NCBI GenBank assembly: GCA_011634665.1
Contig: WAEK01000002.1
Coordinates: 608,501-672,500, forward strand
Reading direction: 5' to 3'
Length of the DNA: 64,000 nucleotides
Source: Mortierella sp. BCC40632
Taxonomy: Eukaryota > Mortierellomycota > Mortierellomycetes > Mortierellales > Mortierellaceae
The first letter of the stretch is position 1, and the number at the start of each line of letters is the position of its first letter. Shown piece after piece: positions 10,761 to 26,724 of this stretch. Below the pieces are notes generated by a model. That model searched no databases. It was not told where the DNA came from and worked only from the letters and a program-made list of their open reading frames with translations. Both the position numbers and the translations under genes were made by a program.

Positions 10761-12253
10761 ACTGTGTGGAGTATGCTCATCAGCTTCGCTGGCAACAACC
10801 TTGGTGGCATCCCTGATGGCATCCCTGAGGTGGCACCACTAATAGCAGCCTTAGTGGCAGCTCTGACAACAGCATTGTCAGGCATTGTTCTTCTTATTAC
10901 CTTGGACTCGCTGTTCTTCTCTCCTGCTCCAGCCAAAAGCACAAAGGCAAACAATGGTACAAAAGCATGTTGCTCAACAGAGTCGTTCACCCCTCACTCC
11001 TCTGACACCATCTGTCTCGTTGACAAAAAGTTGAAATGAACCGCTTCCTCTCCTTCACCCATTTCTCCCCTCTCTAACATCAACCCATCGACGAGCAAAC
11101 GGCAAGCCAGCCTCTATCACAGGCACTTCTATCTCCACTACCAGAGATAGCAGCAGAAGCAGCAACAGTGACCACCGACTGCCGATCACTGCCTCTTCTT
11201 TCTTAGACTCTCCCTCCAACTGCTGGAACCACCTGGAGCCATCCTTCTCAGCATGTTAAACGAGTGCGTGTTTATCGTTTGCTTCCTATCCGTGCGCACA
11301 TGCATGGTGAGACGACCAAACAAAATTCATATCCGAATGACCAACCCGTTGTTCTGGCTACAGCAAGACTCGCCCAACCTCTGGATTGACTAGGGCGATG
11401 CACAGGGCGCCTCTTGGCCCATGACTCAAAGATTTTCCACAGCCATAGTCTTTTTTTTTATTATTATTATTCTTCTTTTCCTGCTACCCTCTTTTTCAAC
11501 CACCCCCTACTTTTGGTAGATTTTAGTTGCTCTTGGCTAGTTTGGTGATCTTGTCACCTTTGCTCTCCGAGCCAATCGTCTTCAGTGCGAACGCGCTTAA
11601 CTGAAACCGAGGCTGCGCAAGTGTGAATATGCCTTCCTTCCTCTCTCAGGCGTAATGAGGATATCATCATCTCATGGTATATGAGCGCATGAATAGGATG
11701 CGATTGACAAACACGCACTCATTTAAAATGCTGAGAAGGATGGCTCCAGGTGGTTCCAGCAGTTGGAGGGAGAGTCTAAGAAAGAAGAGGCAGTGATCGG
11801 CAGTCGGTGGTCACTGTTGCTGCTTCTGCTGCTATCTCTGGTAGTGGAGATAGAAGTGCCTGTGATAGAGGCTGGCTTGCCGTTTGCTCGTCGATGGGTT
11901 GATGTTAGAGAGGGGAGAAATGGGTGAAGGAGAGGAAGCGGTTCATTTCAACTTTTTGTCAACGAGACAGATGGTGTCAGAGGAGTGAGGGGTGAACGAC
12001 TCTGTTGAGCAACATGCTTTTGTACCATTGTGCCTTTGTGCTTTTTTTTTTTTTTTTTTTTTTTTTTTTGGCTGGAGCAGGAGAGAAGCAACAGTGAGTC
12101 CGAGACAACAAGAAGAACAATGCCTGACAATGCTGTTGTCAGAGCTGCCACCAAGGTTATTGCCAGCGAAGCTGATGAGAATGCTGCCAGGGACAAAACT
12201 GTCTTGCCCGTACACTGGCAAGTGCACTCTGCCCATCCCATACTCCACACAGT
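10761..12253. mobile_element. Long inverted-repeat (foldback-like) element, non-autonomous
   Basis: Two arms in opposite orientation. The outer ends share ACTGTGTGGAGTATG (10761-10775, and its reverse complement at 12239-12253). Inward, the left arm to about 11315 matches the right arm from about 11665 almost base for base over most of its length, for example CTCATCAGCTTCGCTGGCAA and CGACGAGCAAACGGCAAGCC. Each arm has its own insertions: the left has extra bases near 10806-10850, the right has a 60-base block near 12179-12238 and a T28 run at 12042-12069. The spacer is about 350 bases with no transposase frame. It looks like a non-autonomous long-TIR or foldback transposon, or an inverted duplication. 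No target-site duplication was seen. Confidence 0.75.
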
Positions 12254-12540
12254 ATTGAGTATGGATTGCCCCTACTATAGTCGGTTCTGAGGCGGTTGTG
12301 AAGGTCTATTCTGGAGAGGACACAGACGTTTGACCCAACAATGACCGATTTCTATTGGTCCTGGTCCATGGGCCATGGGCCTCAGCTACAGAGTTCGGCA
12401 GATCGGCGGGTTTTTAGATGGTATCCAACTCGCATTCAACTAGAGATTGGGCTGGAGTTCTGGAAGCAAAAGACGCAAACATACTAACTGACCTCAACTC
12501 ATCGCTGTGTTCTCTCCTTTATGAGGCTCAGTATTTCACA

Positions 12541-13060
12541 ATAAAAAAAAAGGTTCGTTGTCCAGAGCTTCGCCCATGATACGAATCAAGCGGAGGACGA
12601 TCTCCAAACCCTCCTGCGCACCTGTATATTACGTTGATCAAGATGCCGGCTACCGAGATGCTCTGTGCTGGGGAATAATGACTCTCGCGAGATCTTCTGG
12701 CGCATATCTCCCTAGTTTCACCTCTTTCTTCCTCCCTCACTCAGCTCCGCCATTGCTAAAGTTCACGAGTCGTTGGTGGATATCGGTAAAAACCTCACAA
12801 ATCTGATCTTTGCTGTAAACAGTGCTCGGGTCGACAATGCAAGCACTATTACAGCTCTACGGCGGCAGCTGTAAGGTCTACAGCGATAGCATCAAGGAGG
12901 TTGAAAGCAGTAGTAGCAACAGCAACAATGGCAGTTTCAACAATTGCAACACTTACAACAGCAACTCGTTGATGTTTGTCAGCAGTTCCAGTGATCTCGA
13001 GACACCCAGGTGCACGCCACAAGACTGCCAACACATCAGAGAAGAAGGATAGGACTGGTT
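12541..13060 (+). CDS. Traces of an unidentified split gene
   Basis: Two stretches read like exons with plausible splice signals. The first is about 12549-12616 (reads QSFAHDTNQAEDDLQTLLRT before a GTATAT donor). The second is about 12748-12871, after a CTCACTCAG acceptor; it reads KVHESLVDIGKNLTNLIFAV and then NSARVDNASTITALRRQ before GTAAGG. The composition is helical and coiled-coil-like. The first and last exons could not be placed, and I do not recognise the family. It could be a small gene or a broken one. The span given is approximate. Confidence 0.3.
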
Positions 13061-13578
13061 CTTGGGCTAAAGTAAGACGAACAAGAACCAACAGCACTGA
13101 GCAGGATAAAGGTGCGTCAGTTATGAGCTTGATATCCTGCAGCTGAATGCTGAGTTTTGTATTGTCCCAGAAATCTATGACATACTTTCTAAGTCTCCTT
13201 AGAGAACGATTGAATACTCGAAATCAGGAAAGAAAAATAAAAGAATAAAATCCAAGCAATATCGACACAATAGGAACCAGAAGCAAAGGGCTGGTGGAAT
13301 GCTGGGCATGTCATCAACAGGAACAAAAAAGAGATCAGGGGTTAGAAAGGACACTGGTCAGGCACGAATCACCACTTTCGCTGGGCTTTGGCTGTGGACT
13401 TGCATTTTCACTCTGCTCTGTGACACAGCTTTTTTTTTTTTTTTTTTTTTTTTTTCTGATCTCAGCTTTCATTATATCCTAACAGCAGGACTCTGGAGAA
13501 AAAGAAAGAAAAAAAAAGAATGATTCAATGAGATCACCTCTTTGCTTTTCTGCCTCTCTTCCAAAATCATCATCAGCC

Positions 13579-14916
13579 ATGGACCATGCACCCATTGTAT
13601 ACGACATTTCAGCATACAAGGAGGAAACCAAGGGTTGGGATCAAGACCCTTCGGCCTACCTTTTGCGCTACTACACCAAATATTTTTTTCTAGCCAAAGG
13701 TAGCGACTCAATGGAGGAGTTAAAAAAAAAAAAAAAAAAAGGTCGTCGAGAGGAGAACCATTGGAGCGACTCGCACACAGTCTACCAAAATAACAAAAAT
13801 CCTAACCACTTGTCTATGGGAAATTCCGGATCTTTTTTTTTTTTTTTTCTGCTCACCGGAAATCCCAAGGTGCCAAAGGAAATGACCCCTCAGCCGTTGA
13901 CTCTTTGAAGGATCGCCCCTCTGGACAGACCATTATCGACCAGCAAACCGGACTCGAAGTCCTGCGCGGCGATCAATTCGTTTACCAATCTCCCAACAAG
14001 TAAGAGACCGCCAAAAGGCATATTTTCAACAACGATGAGACGTCTCTGGTCAAGTCATCCCCCCAACCTACTAACGCCTCCAACCTTTCTTTCTTTCTTT
14101 TTTCTTTTTCTTTCTTTCTTTGTTCAAACCATTTGTTTTTAGACTCTGCATCACTGGCCTGGCACCCACACACCCATTGATTGCTCACCGCGACCGGTTC
14201 GAGGTTCTGAGCCTTCACTTTGACCCAAAGATCTTTAGTGCCCTCCCACAACCCACAGATGTTCCCGCCAATGCCAAGAAGCAACCACCTCCATCTTGTC
14301 ATGCCGAGACCGTGATCCTCAAGATTGTAGCACGGGACCGACACTGGAAACCATTAGGATCAGAGAACACTCACCTCCCTCAGGATTCTGCCAGTGGATC
14401 CTTAGGAACAGAATCGAATCAGAGTTCAGCCGATGATGCTGTGAAGGAAGACAATCTAAAGAACGCGAGCATCGAGATCACATCCAATGCTACACAACAA
14501 AAAGCATCAAGAGTCTCTGTGGATCCGTCAAAGGTCGTGTTTGTTGTTCGAGGAGCACTCAGTGGTCATGTCATGGAATTGAACGAGCGACTCATTGTAC
14601 GGGATCCGACTAGCAATATCAGCCCGATCATTACTCAACAATCTGTCATCAATACCATGCTAGATAAGGTATTTTTGAGGGGGGGGATGACAATGTTTCT
14701 CTTTATTATATTTGTGTGGGAAGAAAGGAGGTCAGGAAATGAAGCCTCTTACCATTTTTTTTTTTTTTTCTGCTCGGCACCTGATAGGCATCAACGCATG
14801 GCTTTATTGCCGTCATTCGACCCAAGATAGACAAGACCGAAATAGCCCTCAAAGACCTCTATTCCCTGGAGGAATATGAGCAACAAATAATTTCTTCCGC
14901 AACATCTTCAGAATAA
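13579..14916 (+). CDS. Abitram/Simiate (FAM206A) homologue
   Basis: Exons 13579-13699, 13870-13999, 14143-14668 and 14788-14916 join in phase to 301 aa. The family hallmarks are present: an N-terminal YLLRYYTKY block (human RYFTRWYKP), LCITGLAPTHPLI (human ICVITLAESHPVL), VFVVRGALSGHVMELNERLI, and the C-terminal HGFIAVIRPKIDKTEI block followed by LEEYEQQI. Human Abitram is an actin- and transcription-linked protein of about 180 aa with a lipoyl-like fold. This copy is longer because of a Ser/Asn/Asp-rich insert near residues 145-190. Intron 1 ends in AAG and carries long A and T runs; intron placement there is the least certain part. Molecular role in fungi is unknown. Confidence 0.82.
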
Positions 14917-15726
14917 ATAAAGATAATAGTAAATAAAAAAATAATAAAATAAAAAAAAAATAAAAATTACGCCTCAACAGGAGTTGGTTGAGATAGAGAT
15001 CGTAAGCCCCTCCTCCTCCACTTCCTATTCATGTATGATATTCTTAGGTGAGTCATGGGGTGTGCCCAGAGTGGGGGTGCTTTAATCGAAAAAAAATTAT
15101 TTACAATCACATCATGATTCAATAAACAGGTCGGCGCTGGAGGAGTCAGGAGAGGAATGGGGAGTGAAAAAGAAAAAAGAAGAGAAACACGAAGCTGGCA
15201 CATGATGTATAAGAAAAGAAAAAGAAAGAAAGAAAAAAAGAAAAAAGGAAGGTGAAGGGACATGATGAATAACGGATAGAACGTTTTTGCTATGGTACAT
15301 TGAACAACGAGAGCATGAAGTGGGCTGGGTCAGAGGCGAGTGAGAATAACGATCGTAATATCAGAACGATGTGGGTTAGACCAAAGAAAAGGAAGAAAAA
15401 TCGAGTCAAGAGACAACATCTGGGGGCCATCAAAGTTCAAAAATGTCTGGACGAGTAGAGCATGGGCGATTAAGGCGAAGGAGGGGAAGAAAAAGTGTGC
15501 GAGAGAGCTGAAACCCTTGGGCAAAGCAGGCCGTTATCGATGGAATGGGACGTCACATGTAAGGAAGCCATTTAAATGGTGAGGGATCAATCTAGCTGCC
15601 AGAAAAGTCGAGGCAAAGGACGAAAGGATTTGTACTAGGCGAGAGAAAGCAAGAACTGGGGCCTCCCATTTCCTAGGGAAGAGAGAGGGGGCCGAACAAG
15701 CCTTCTGTACGATGGGACATGAAGCA
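14917..15726. other. Convergent intergenic region
   Basis: Lies between the stop of the Abitram homologue (+) and the stop of the kinase gene (-). AT-rich AATAAA-like sequence directly follows 14916. No coding pattern recognised; frames on either strand are Lys/Glu-rich repeat artefacts. Confidence 0.5.
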
Positions 15727-21395
<5,669 letters not shown>

Positions 21396-21898
21396 GGCAG
21401 GGGAGCAGGCGGAGAAGACAGAACGGTGAATTGGCTCGGTTGTTAATCAGTTGGGTTGAAAGAGTGTTGGGTTGATAAAGGAAGAGTAGTGGCAGTGTGT
21501 GCGGCTCTAGGCAGCAGCTCCAGTGCAGGAATGAGATCAACAGATGGAGTTCGATGCAAAGGTGCAGACGTGCAGACGTGCAGATGGAGCATGCAATAAA
21601 TGGAAGAGAAAGACCACGGATGTGTCCCGTCGGAAAAGTGCTGGTGAGGCGGTCGTTAGGGAGGTAGCGGAGGTATGCGCCTGGGAGGTGGGGAGACGAA
21701 GGGGAAGGGGGCGAGGGAGCAGGAGGTGGGTGTGTGGGGGTGATAGCGACAGAGAGGCGAGCAAAGGGATGCAGGATGGGATGGAGAACGATGATGGGCC
21801 AGGCAGCAGGAATCTCAAAAATCATGTGATCTCACTGGGCAAAAAAATCTTTATCGAGATCATTATTGTGGATACGCATGTCTCTTCTACTCTGTTAC

Positions 21899-23834
21899 CT
21901 ATGGCGCTGAGGCCTGGTCCCCATTGGTCGGTCGTTCTGTATCATGGCTATACACAGGTGTTGCGAGCTTTGCAGGACTATTCAAGTAGCCGCCGTACGA
22001 TGGTGTGTTGTTCTCCTGGTACTCACTTCCTGGTTTAGACCCAGGCAGCATCTGGCGGAAGAAATTGGTTTGGCAGGATTAAAACGACATGCCCTCCTCC
22101 AGCAATAGTAACACCACTCAAAGGCTAACCATGAACCTGGAGCCAGCATTTCAACAATAAATAGAGAGAACAAGTGAATGCGACAAAATCCAGAACTTAC
22201 TTTTTCCAGTGAACGACTACTCCGCGTCAGCTGTGTATATTGGTCCATGATCTCGTTTGCAGCCTCTATATGAATGAACAAGTTGTATTCCTTGTAAGCG
22301 GCAATGCACCCGATTCATGGTGAGGCTAGAACCACTGTATTCAAGGTCACTACAGCTACTGGCCTAACGTACCATTGATCTCCTGAGAATCCGGCTCATA
22401 AAGTTCTCTCCAGACATCGCCCAGGGTATCGTTCAGATTTTCATCCAGATATTTGGCTGCGAGAAGTATTGCCGCAAGAGCAATGATTTTTGGCTGGTAC
22501 AGGAGACATAAAGTGGTCCTCAAGCTAAGATTTAGGTTGAACACAATGTCCGGTGAACGAGAGGGTTAGTTTTTCATAAACGAGCAAGCACTCTATCGCC
22601 CCTCTCTAACTAAGAACAAAACTATGAGCATACCTGTCATTAATGAATGCCCATGCGACATTTTTCAGCTTCCGCGCTCCTATTATCGAGAAAAAAGACA
22701 ATAAAAGAAATGTTAGGACCTTTAGAGCGCTAGTGACCAAGAACTAAGTTAGTATTCAAAGAACACAGCATGCAGGATAGATAGTAATGAGATACATACG
22801 ATGGACATCACTTGTGTAATGTTTGTTGAAGAACCACAGCATGAAAGGATAAGGGTGCTCTACGCTGAGCTCGAAGCACAGCGTCTCTAATAGTGTTTCT
22901 TCAGTGTAAATGATAGTATCCTTCCACAGGCGGTATTCCTGACATGAATTGACAAGAAAGAAAGAACAAAGAAATAAAATGGCCAGTCATTAGTTTCCAG
23001 ATTGTTTAGTCACTTTAGAAATGCAAGAGAAACAGTGATCACCACAATCTTGGACTCAGGATAAATCGTCTCTTCCTACAAATATCTGCTCCGGCGCTGA
23101 GCTGAGCGTCAATCCAGGCAGAGGCGCATTACCTTTGATTGGTCGTCAATCGGCGTTTCCTTTTTTGCTGCCTTTTGTGCGCATGCTACTATCACATCCT
23201 TGAATTTCCGTGTAGACTCTTCGGTTTTGCTGGCAAGATAAACGCACGTCGCACCAATGTCCTGTTTTATGTCCAGAAATAAGGACGCAGAAGACGAAGG
23301 GGAGGGTGTAACGAAGACGTGAGGAGACCAGAACAAAGACAGAACACAACAAGATGTCACAGTAGCCAAAGCAAACACTTGTTAGCCAACTCTTCTCTCC
23401 TTCGAATCCTGAAGTCACTCAGACAACAACGTCTCGAGTGTGTGCGATGATTTGATAGAGTTTGGACGAAGAGCACTTGCATAATATTTGAAATCCTTGA
23501 AGGAGTGTCGCATATAAAAGCGGTGAAAAAACAACGCTGCTGTCGCCATTGTCAGCTGCGGTCTATTTCCAAAAAGAGGATTTGAACAAAAAAAAAATAG
23601 CATTAGCATCACTAGATGAAGCCATGGTGATGCTGCGTCAAAGGGCTTGCAAACAGATGTAGCATCGCAGGGCACTCACAACTTTAAATGCATGCCTACT
23701 GCAATAACAAATCCGACGCCTTTTCCTCGACTCTCCTTCTCGGCCTGATAGGACATTCCTGAGGCCTGGGATGGTGTCCTGTACAAGTCCTCCTTCTTAA
23801 AGAGCCATTGGCTGTCGGATGCGCTGGAGTTCAT
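21899..23834 (-). CDS. Cyclin K / Ctk2-type transcription cyclin
   Basis: Cyclin partner of the kinase that phosphorylates the RNA polymerase II CTD. Nine exons: 23680-23834, 23481-23562, 23133-23261, 23043-23075, 22800-22938, 22634-22679, 22373-22524, 22201-22265 and 21899-22051. They join in phase to 317 aa. Landmarks match cyclin K closely: QWLFKKEDLYRTPSQASG, FFHRFYMRHSFKDF, GATCVYLASKTEES, LCFELSVEHPYPFML, KNVAWAFINDS, YQPKIIALAAILLAAKYL. Two cyclin folds are thus covered. Intron 2 has a GC donor (TAT then GCAAGT). Exon 4 is only 33 bases. The last exon is a short polar tail. Cyclin T/Pch1 is the alternative assignment, less well matched. Confidence 0.9.
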
Positions 23835-24239
23835 GGCGTATTTTGCTGTTTGACAATAGGACGCTTGGCTTTGACTCTAGCTAATTCCTTGGACACAATC
23901 TCTGCAGATTTTCTGAAGATGCCTGCACGAGCTAGATGCTGATTCGGCGTGTTGCTGACCGAAGAAGGCGAATGAATGCACAGGACTGACTGTGGAGAAG
24001 TCTGGAACCAAAAGTACAGGACTACTACTCTCACCGGGCCAAGGGGCATTGACCCATTCAAATTGTTTGGGTGGCTGAGTGATACCAGAATGTTGGATGT
24101 GATCAAGCCTATGGATATGGATAGTCTGAGCTTTCAAGAGGTTAAGAGGGAGGGAGACGAGTAAGGACTAAGCGAGGACAACAATGAACAACAAATGTCA
24201 TGGAAAGAGCTGAGGAGCTCGTGCAAACCAAGTATCCCT
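23835..24239. other. Intergenic
   Basis: Region between the cyclin start and the stop of the rhodanese-type gene. No coding pattern recognised. Expected to hold the cyclin promoter. Confidence 0.5.
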
Positions 24240-25812
24240 TTATTCGTCTACGCCCAGCCGCTTCCTACGCTCTCTTTCGCATTGACAAACACCTCGCTTA
24301 ACCCTCGGCTTCCCCCTGCCTGCAATTTCACCAGAGAGCGTGTAAGCTCGGAGCTTCTCCCCCATGTCCCTGCACTCACCACAACACCACATTCCACTTT
24401 CCTCCTTTGTGTCTCCAGCTGGCGAGCAGGCTAAACAAGCGACAATGAGCCTGTGGCATCCGAACCCGTCGCATTTCACATATCGAGCACACGGAGTGTG
24501 GCAACCTCGACAGACCGAGATCAAGCGATCGTTCGAGTCGTCTGATGAGACGTCGGGTGTGTTTGAGGCACTCAGGCCAAGTGATTGCCTTGCGTCAAAG
24601 ACATAGTTCTTTCCAAGCCAAAGTGACTCGTCTGCCTTGCCTTCCTGCTTGATCCACTCTAAGTAATTGTGGATGCCTCCTTCCAGCATCAGCACCTCGG
24701 TCTTTTTCGATGTTTCTATTGAGTCAAGTGCCTGTCGCATATAAGAAGTTGCCTTTTCACTTCATTGAAAGAGATTAATACAAAGATGATCAAAATGAGA
24801 ATAATAAACATAACGCGCGCGAAAATATCCATGAGTGCGATTATTACCATCGAATACCTCCTGTACAATAAGACAGGATCGTCTTTCCGGATAGGCTTTC
24901 CTTGTTCCGGTCGACGTAGTCTTTAAACGATGAGAATTTTCGTATCGGGGGCGTGGTGGCATTCTTGAATTGACCAATATCAGATTCATAATAGTTCCTC
25001 ACATCCAGCACAACAACATCATCTCGGTCACTGAGTTCGTTAAGTTTGCCGTGGAACTCTTTGGGTGATAGCTTTCCAGCCTTGTTATTTGGGTCTTGAA
25101 ACACATTGAGCTCAGGTGCTCCAATAGGGCAAATTTCGTCAACCACTTTGATAGACATAACACTTCCAAAGGCATGTCGACACCCAGGCGAAGGCTTAAA
25201 GAAAGTGTATCGCCTTCTTTCAAGATTCTGTTTCTCATCATTACTTGATGGAGGCTCTGCTTGTGAGAGCTGCAGCGACTTGAATGGCGAAAGATCCGTC
25301 AGTAGGTTGATATATGCATGAATAGAGGGTTCCAGGCCTGCGAGGGTCGCATTGATACCCTCCTTGGCAACTCTGACTTTCCCACATAGATCCAACTCTG
25401 AGGCCCATGCTTTGTGTAGCCTTGCAAGGTCCAATGGATCCTTGATGGGAAGATAAGCGTAAAAGAGAATGACAGTTTCCGAACCACTGCCACATGAGCA
25501 TGACAGGCTAATAGGGTCACTCTCGTACTTTCTTGCTCGTCGAGACGTAAATTCTGTAGAGTCGCCAAGTTCATCGTCATGAGAGGTGGAGCTATTGGAA
25601 GGCTTTGACTTTGGATGAAGCTGAGGAAGAATATCCTGAGTCCGGCTCGCTACTAAATCGGAATGGATATTAGCCAAGTGCCGGAACACCGAAGCAGACT
25701 CCTGAAAGTCCGAGTCGCAGCAAGTCCACCTGTCGTTGCCTGTCCTCCTCTCGTGGAGAAGTTCCCCTAGAGCCTTGTTCCGTGCTATCCTAGTCTGTGC
25801 AGGGAGGGTCAT
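24240..25812 (-). CDS. TrhO/TSTD2-type rhodanese-domain protein (putative tRNA U34 hydroxylase)
   Basis: Homologue of the UPF0176/YceA (TrhO) family, called TSTD2 in animals. Bacterial TrhO makes 5-hydroxyuridine at tRNA position 34. Exons 24848-25812 and 24240-24759 give 494 aa. The N-terminal fold shows LFYAYLPIKDP and VRVAKEGINATLAG. The rhodanese domain has VVVLDVRNYYESDIG and the active-site loop CTGGIRCEKA, then LEGGIHNYLE. The intron cuts the codon of the second cysteine of that loop (TG, then T). The C-terminal region has paired cysteines (CRGCHTPC, MWCCGEC), probably a zinc site. The N-terminus (about 1-100) has CC and HxxxxH residues like a small zinc finger. Activity in fungi is inferred, not shown. 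Confidence 0.87.
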
Positions 25813-26724
25813 GGCTTGGAGGATAAACGGTGTTTAGGAAGGAACAAACGAAGAGTGAGTGACCCAAAACGTTGAGAAATGAGAGAGAACGCAAGCCACC
25901 AGCAGACCTCACCTTTGTCTCTCGGTTGTCTCCACATCGAATTCCTTTGTTCGACCGATGCGCCTTGGGATCACTCCACACTGAGTGAGCAATAACTGCA
26001 CGGCGGCATCCTAACAATTGCATCATAACCTACACGTCAGAAGACCAGTTCGATCAGCATCAGGAGTCGATCTGACTTGATCCGCTACATTGGCTCTCCA
26101 TCCACCTTAACTCTTTCTTGAGCTGAAGCTTAACACGACCTCGTTTCGCTGTCCTAGTACGAGGGACGACGTGAAAGCCTATTCTACATCCGCCAGCTGC
26201 GACTACCAGACACAAGTAGAGCACTTTTGGTATGCCTCTTTATTTTCCCTCTGCTGGGCAAATCATGCCAAACCTTTCAGATGCACAGCTACCCTAAGCT
26301 TAACAACTAACCGTTCCTTCTTGGCCACCGCTGTAGAGCCTGCCTGGATCCCTGCTCAGGCACTGAATTCACTTTTGAACCATCGCCCTTCAAGTACCCT
26401 TCTGCGAAATACACGCCATGAATCGTGAACAACAGGTACAATAGTCAGAAAACGTTTCAAATATGCCTGCTCATTTCGCTACCTTCAACCTCGTGGAATC
26501 TATTGCTCCTTGCCTTTGCCATTCGAACCAAAGCACAATAGGCACCCTAGCAGTTGACCATCTGAGGGCATTCCTAGCTTCTGGTCCCCTTCTTCAGCAC
26601 AGTCGCTTACTCATTAGACCACATTCTTTCTCTTTACTTACACATTGTTTAGAGCGAAGTCTCAACACCATCCACTGGGAACGACTCGTTTACTCTCAAG
26701 CGCAGCATATCCAGTGATGAAGAT
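25813..26724. promoter_or_regulatory. Divergent intergenic region between TSTD2-like and YTA7 genes
   Basis: About 0.9 kb separates two genes transcribed outward, so both promoters should lie here. No clear TATA box is visible next to either start. Short frames here show no family likeness. Confidence 0.45.

Noticed and set aside
10515..11039. Plus-strand frame of 174 codons in the left inverted-repeat arm, mirrored in the right arm
   Set aside because: The two copies share their ends only because the arms match. The upstream part is minisatellite and poly-K, and no motif is seen.
10739..12290. Target-site duplication beside the inverted-repeat element
   Set aside because: The 10 bases outside each end (10751-10760 and 12254-12263) do not match, and no other pair was convincing.
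13741..13830. An extra coding exon of the Abitram homologue reading RREENHWSDS
   Set aside because: It leads into a T run and a frame shift. The longer intron 13700-13869 keeps frame and family spacing.
26463..26717. 84-codon frame before YTA7
   Set aside because: It is out of frame with the gene, ends eight bases before its ATG and shows no motif; probably leader sequence.
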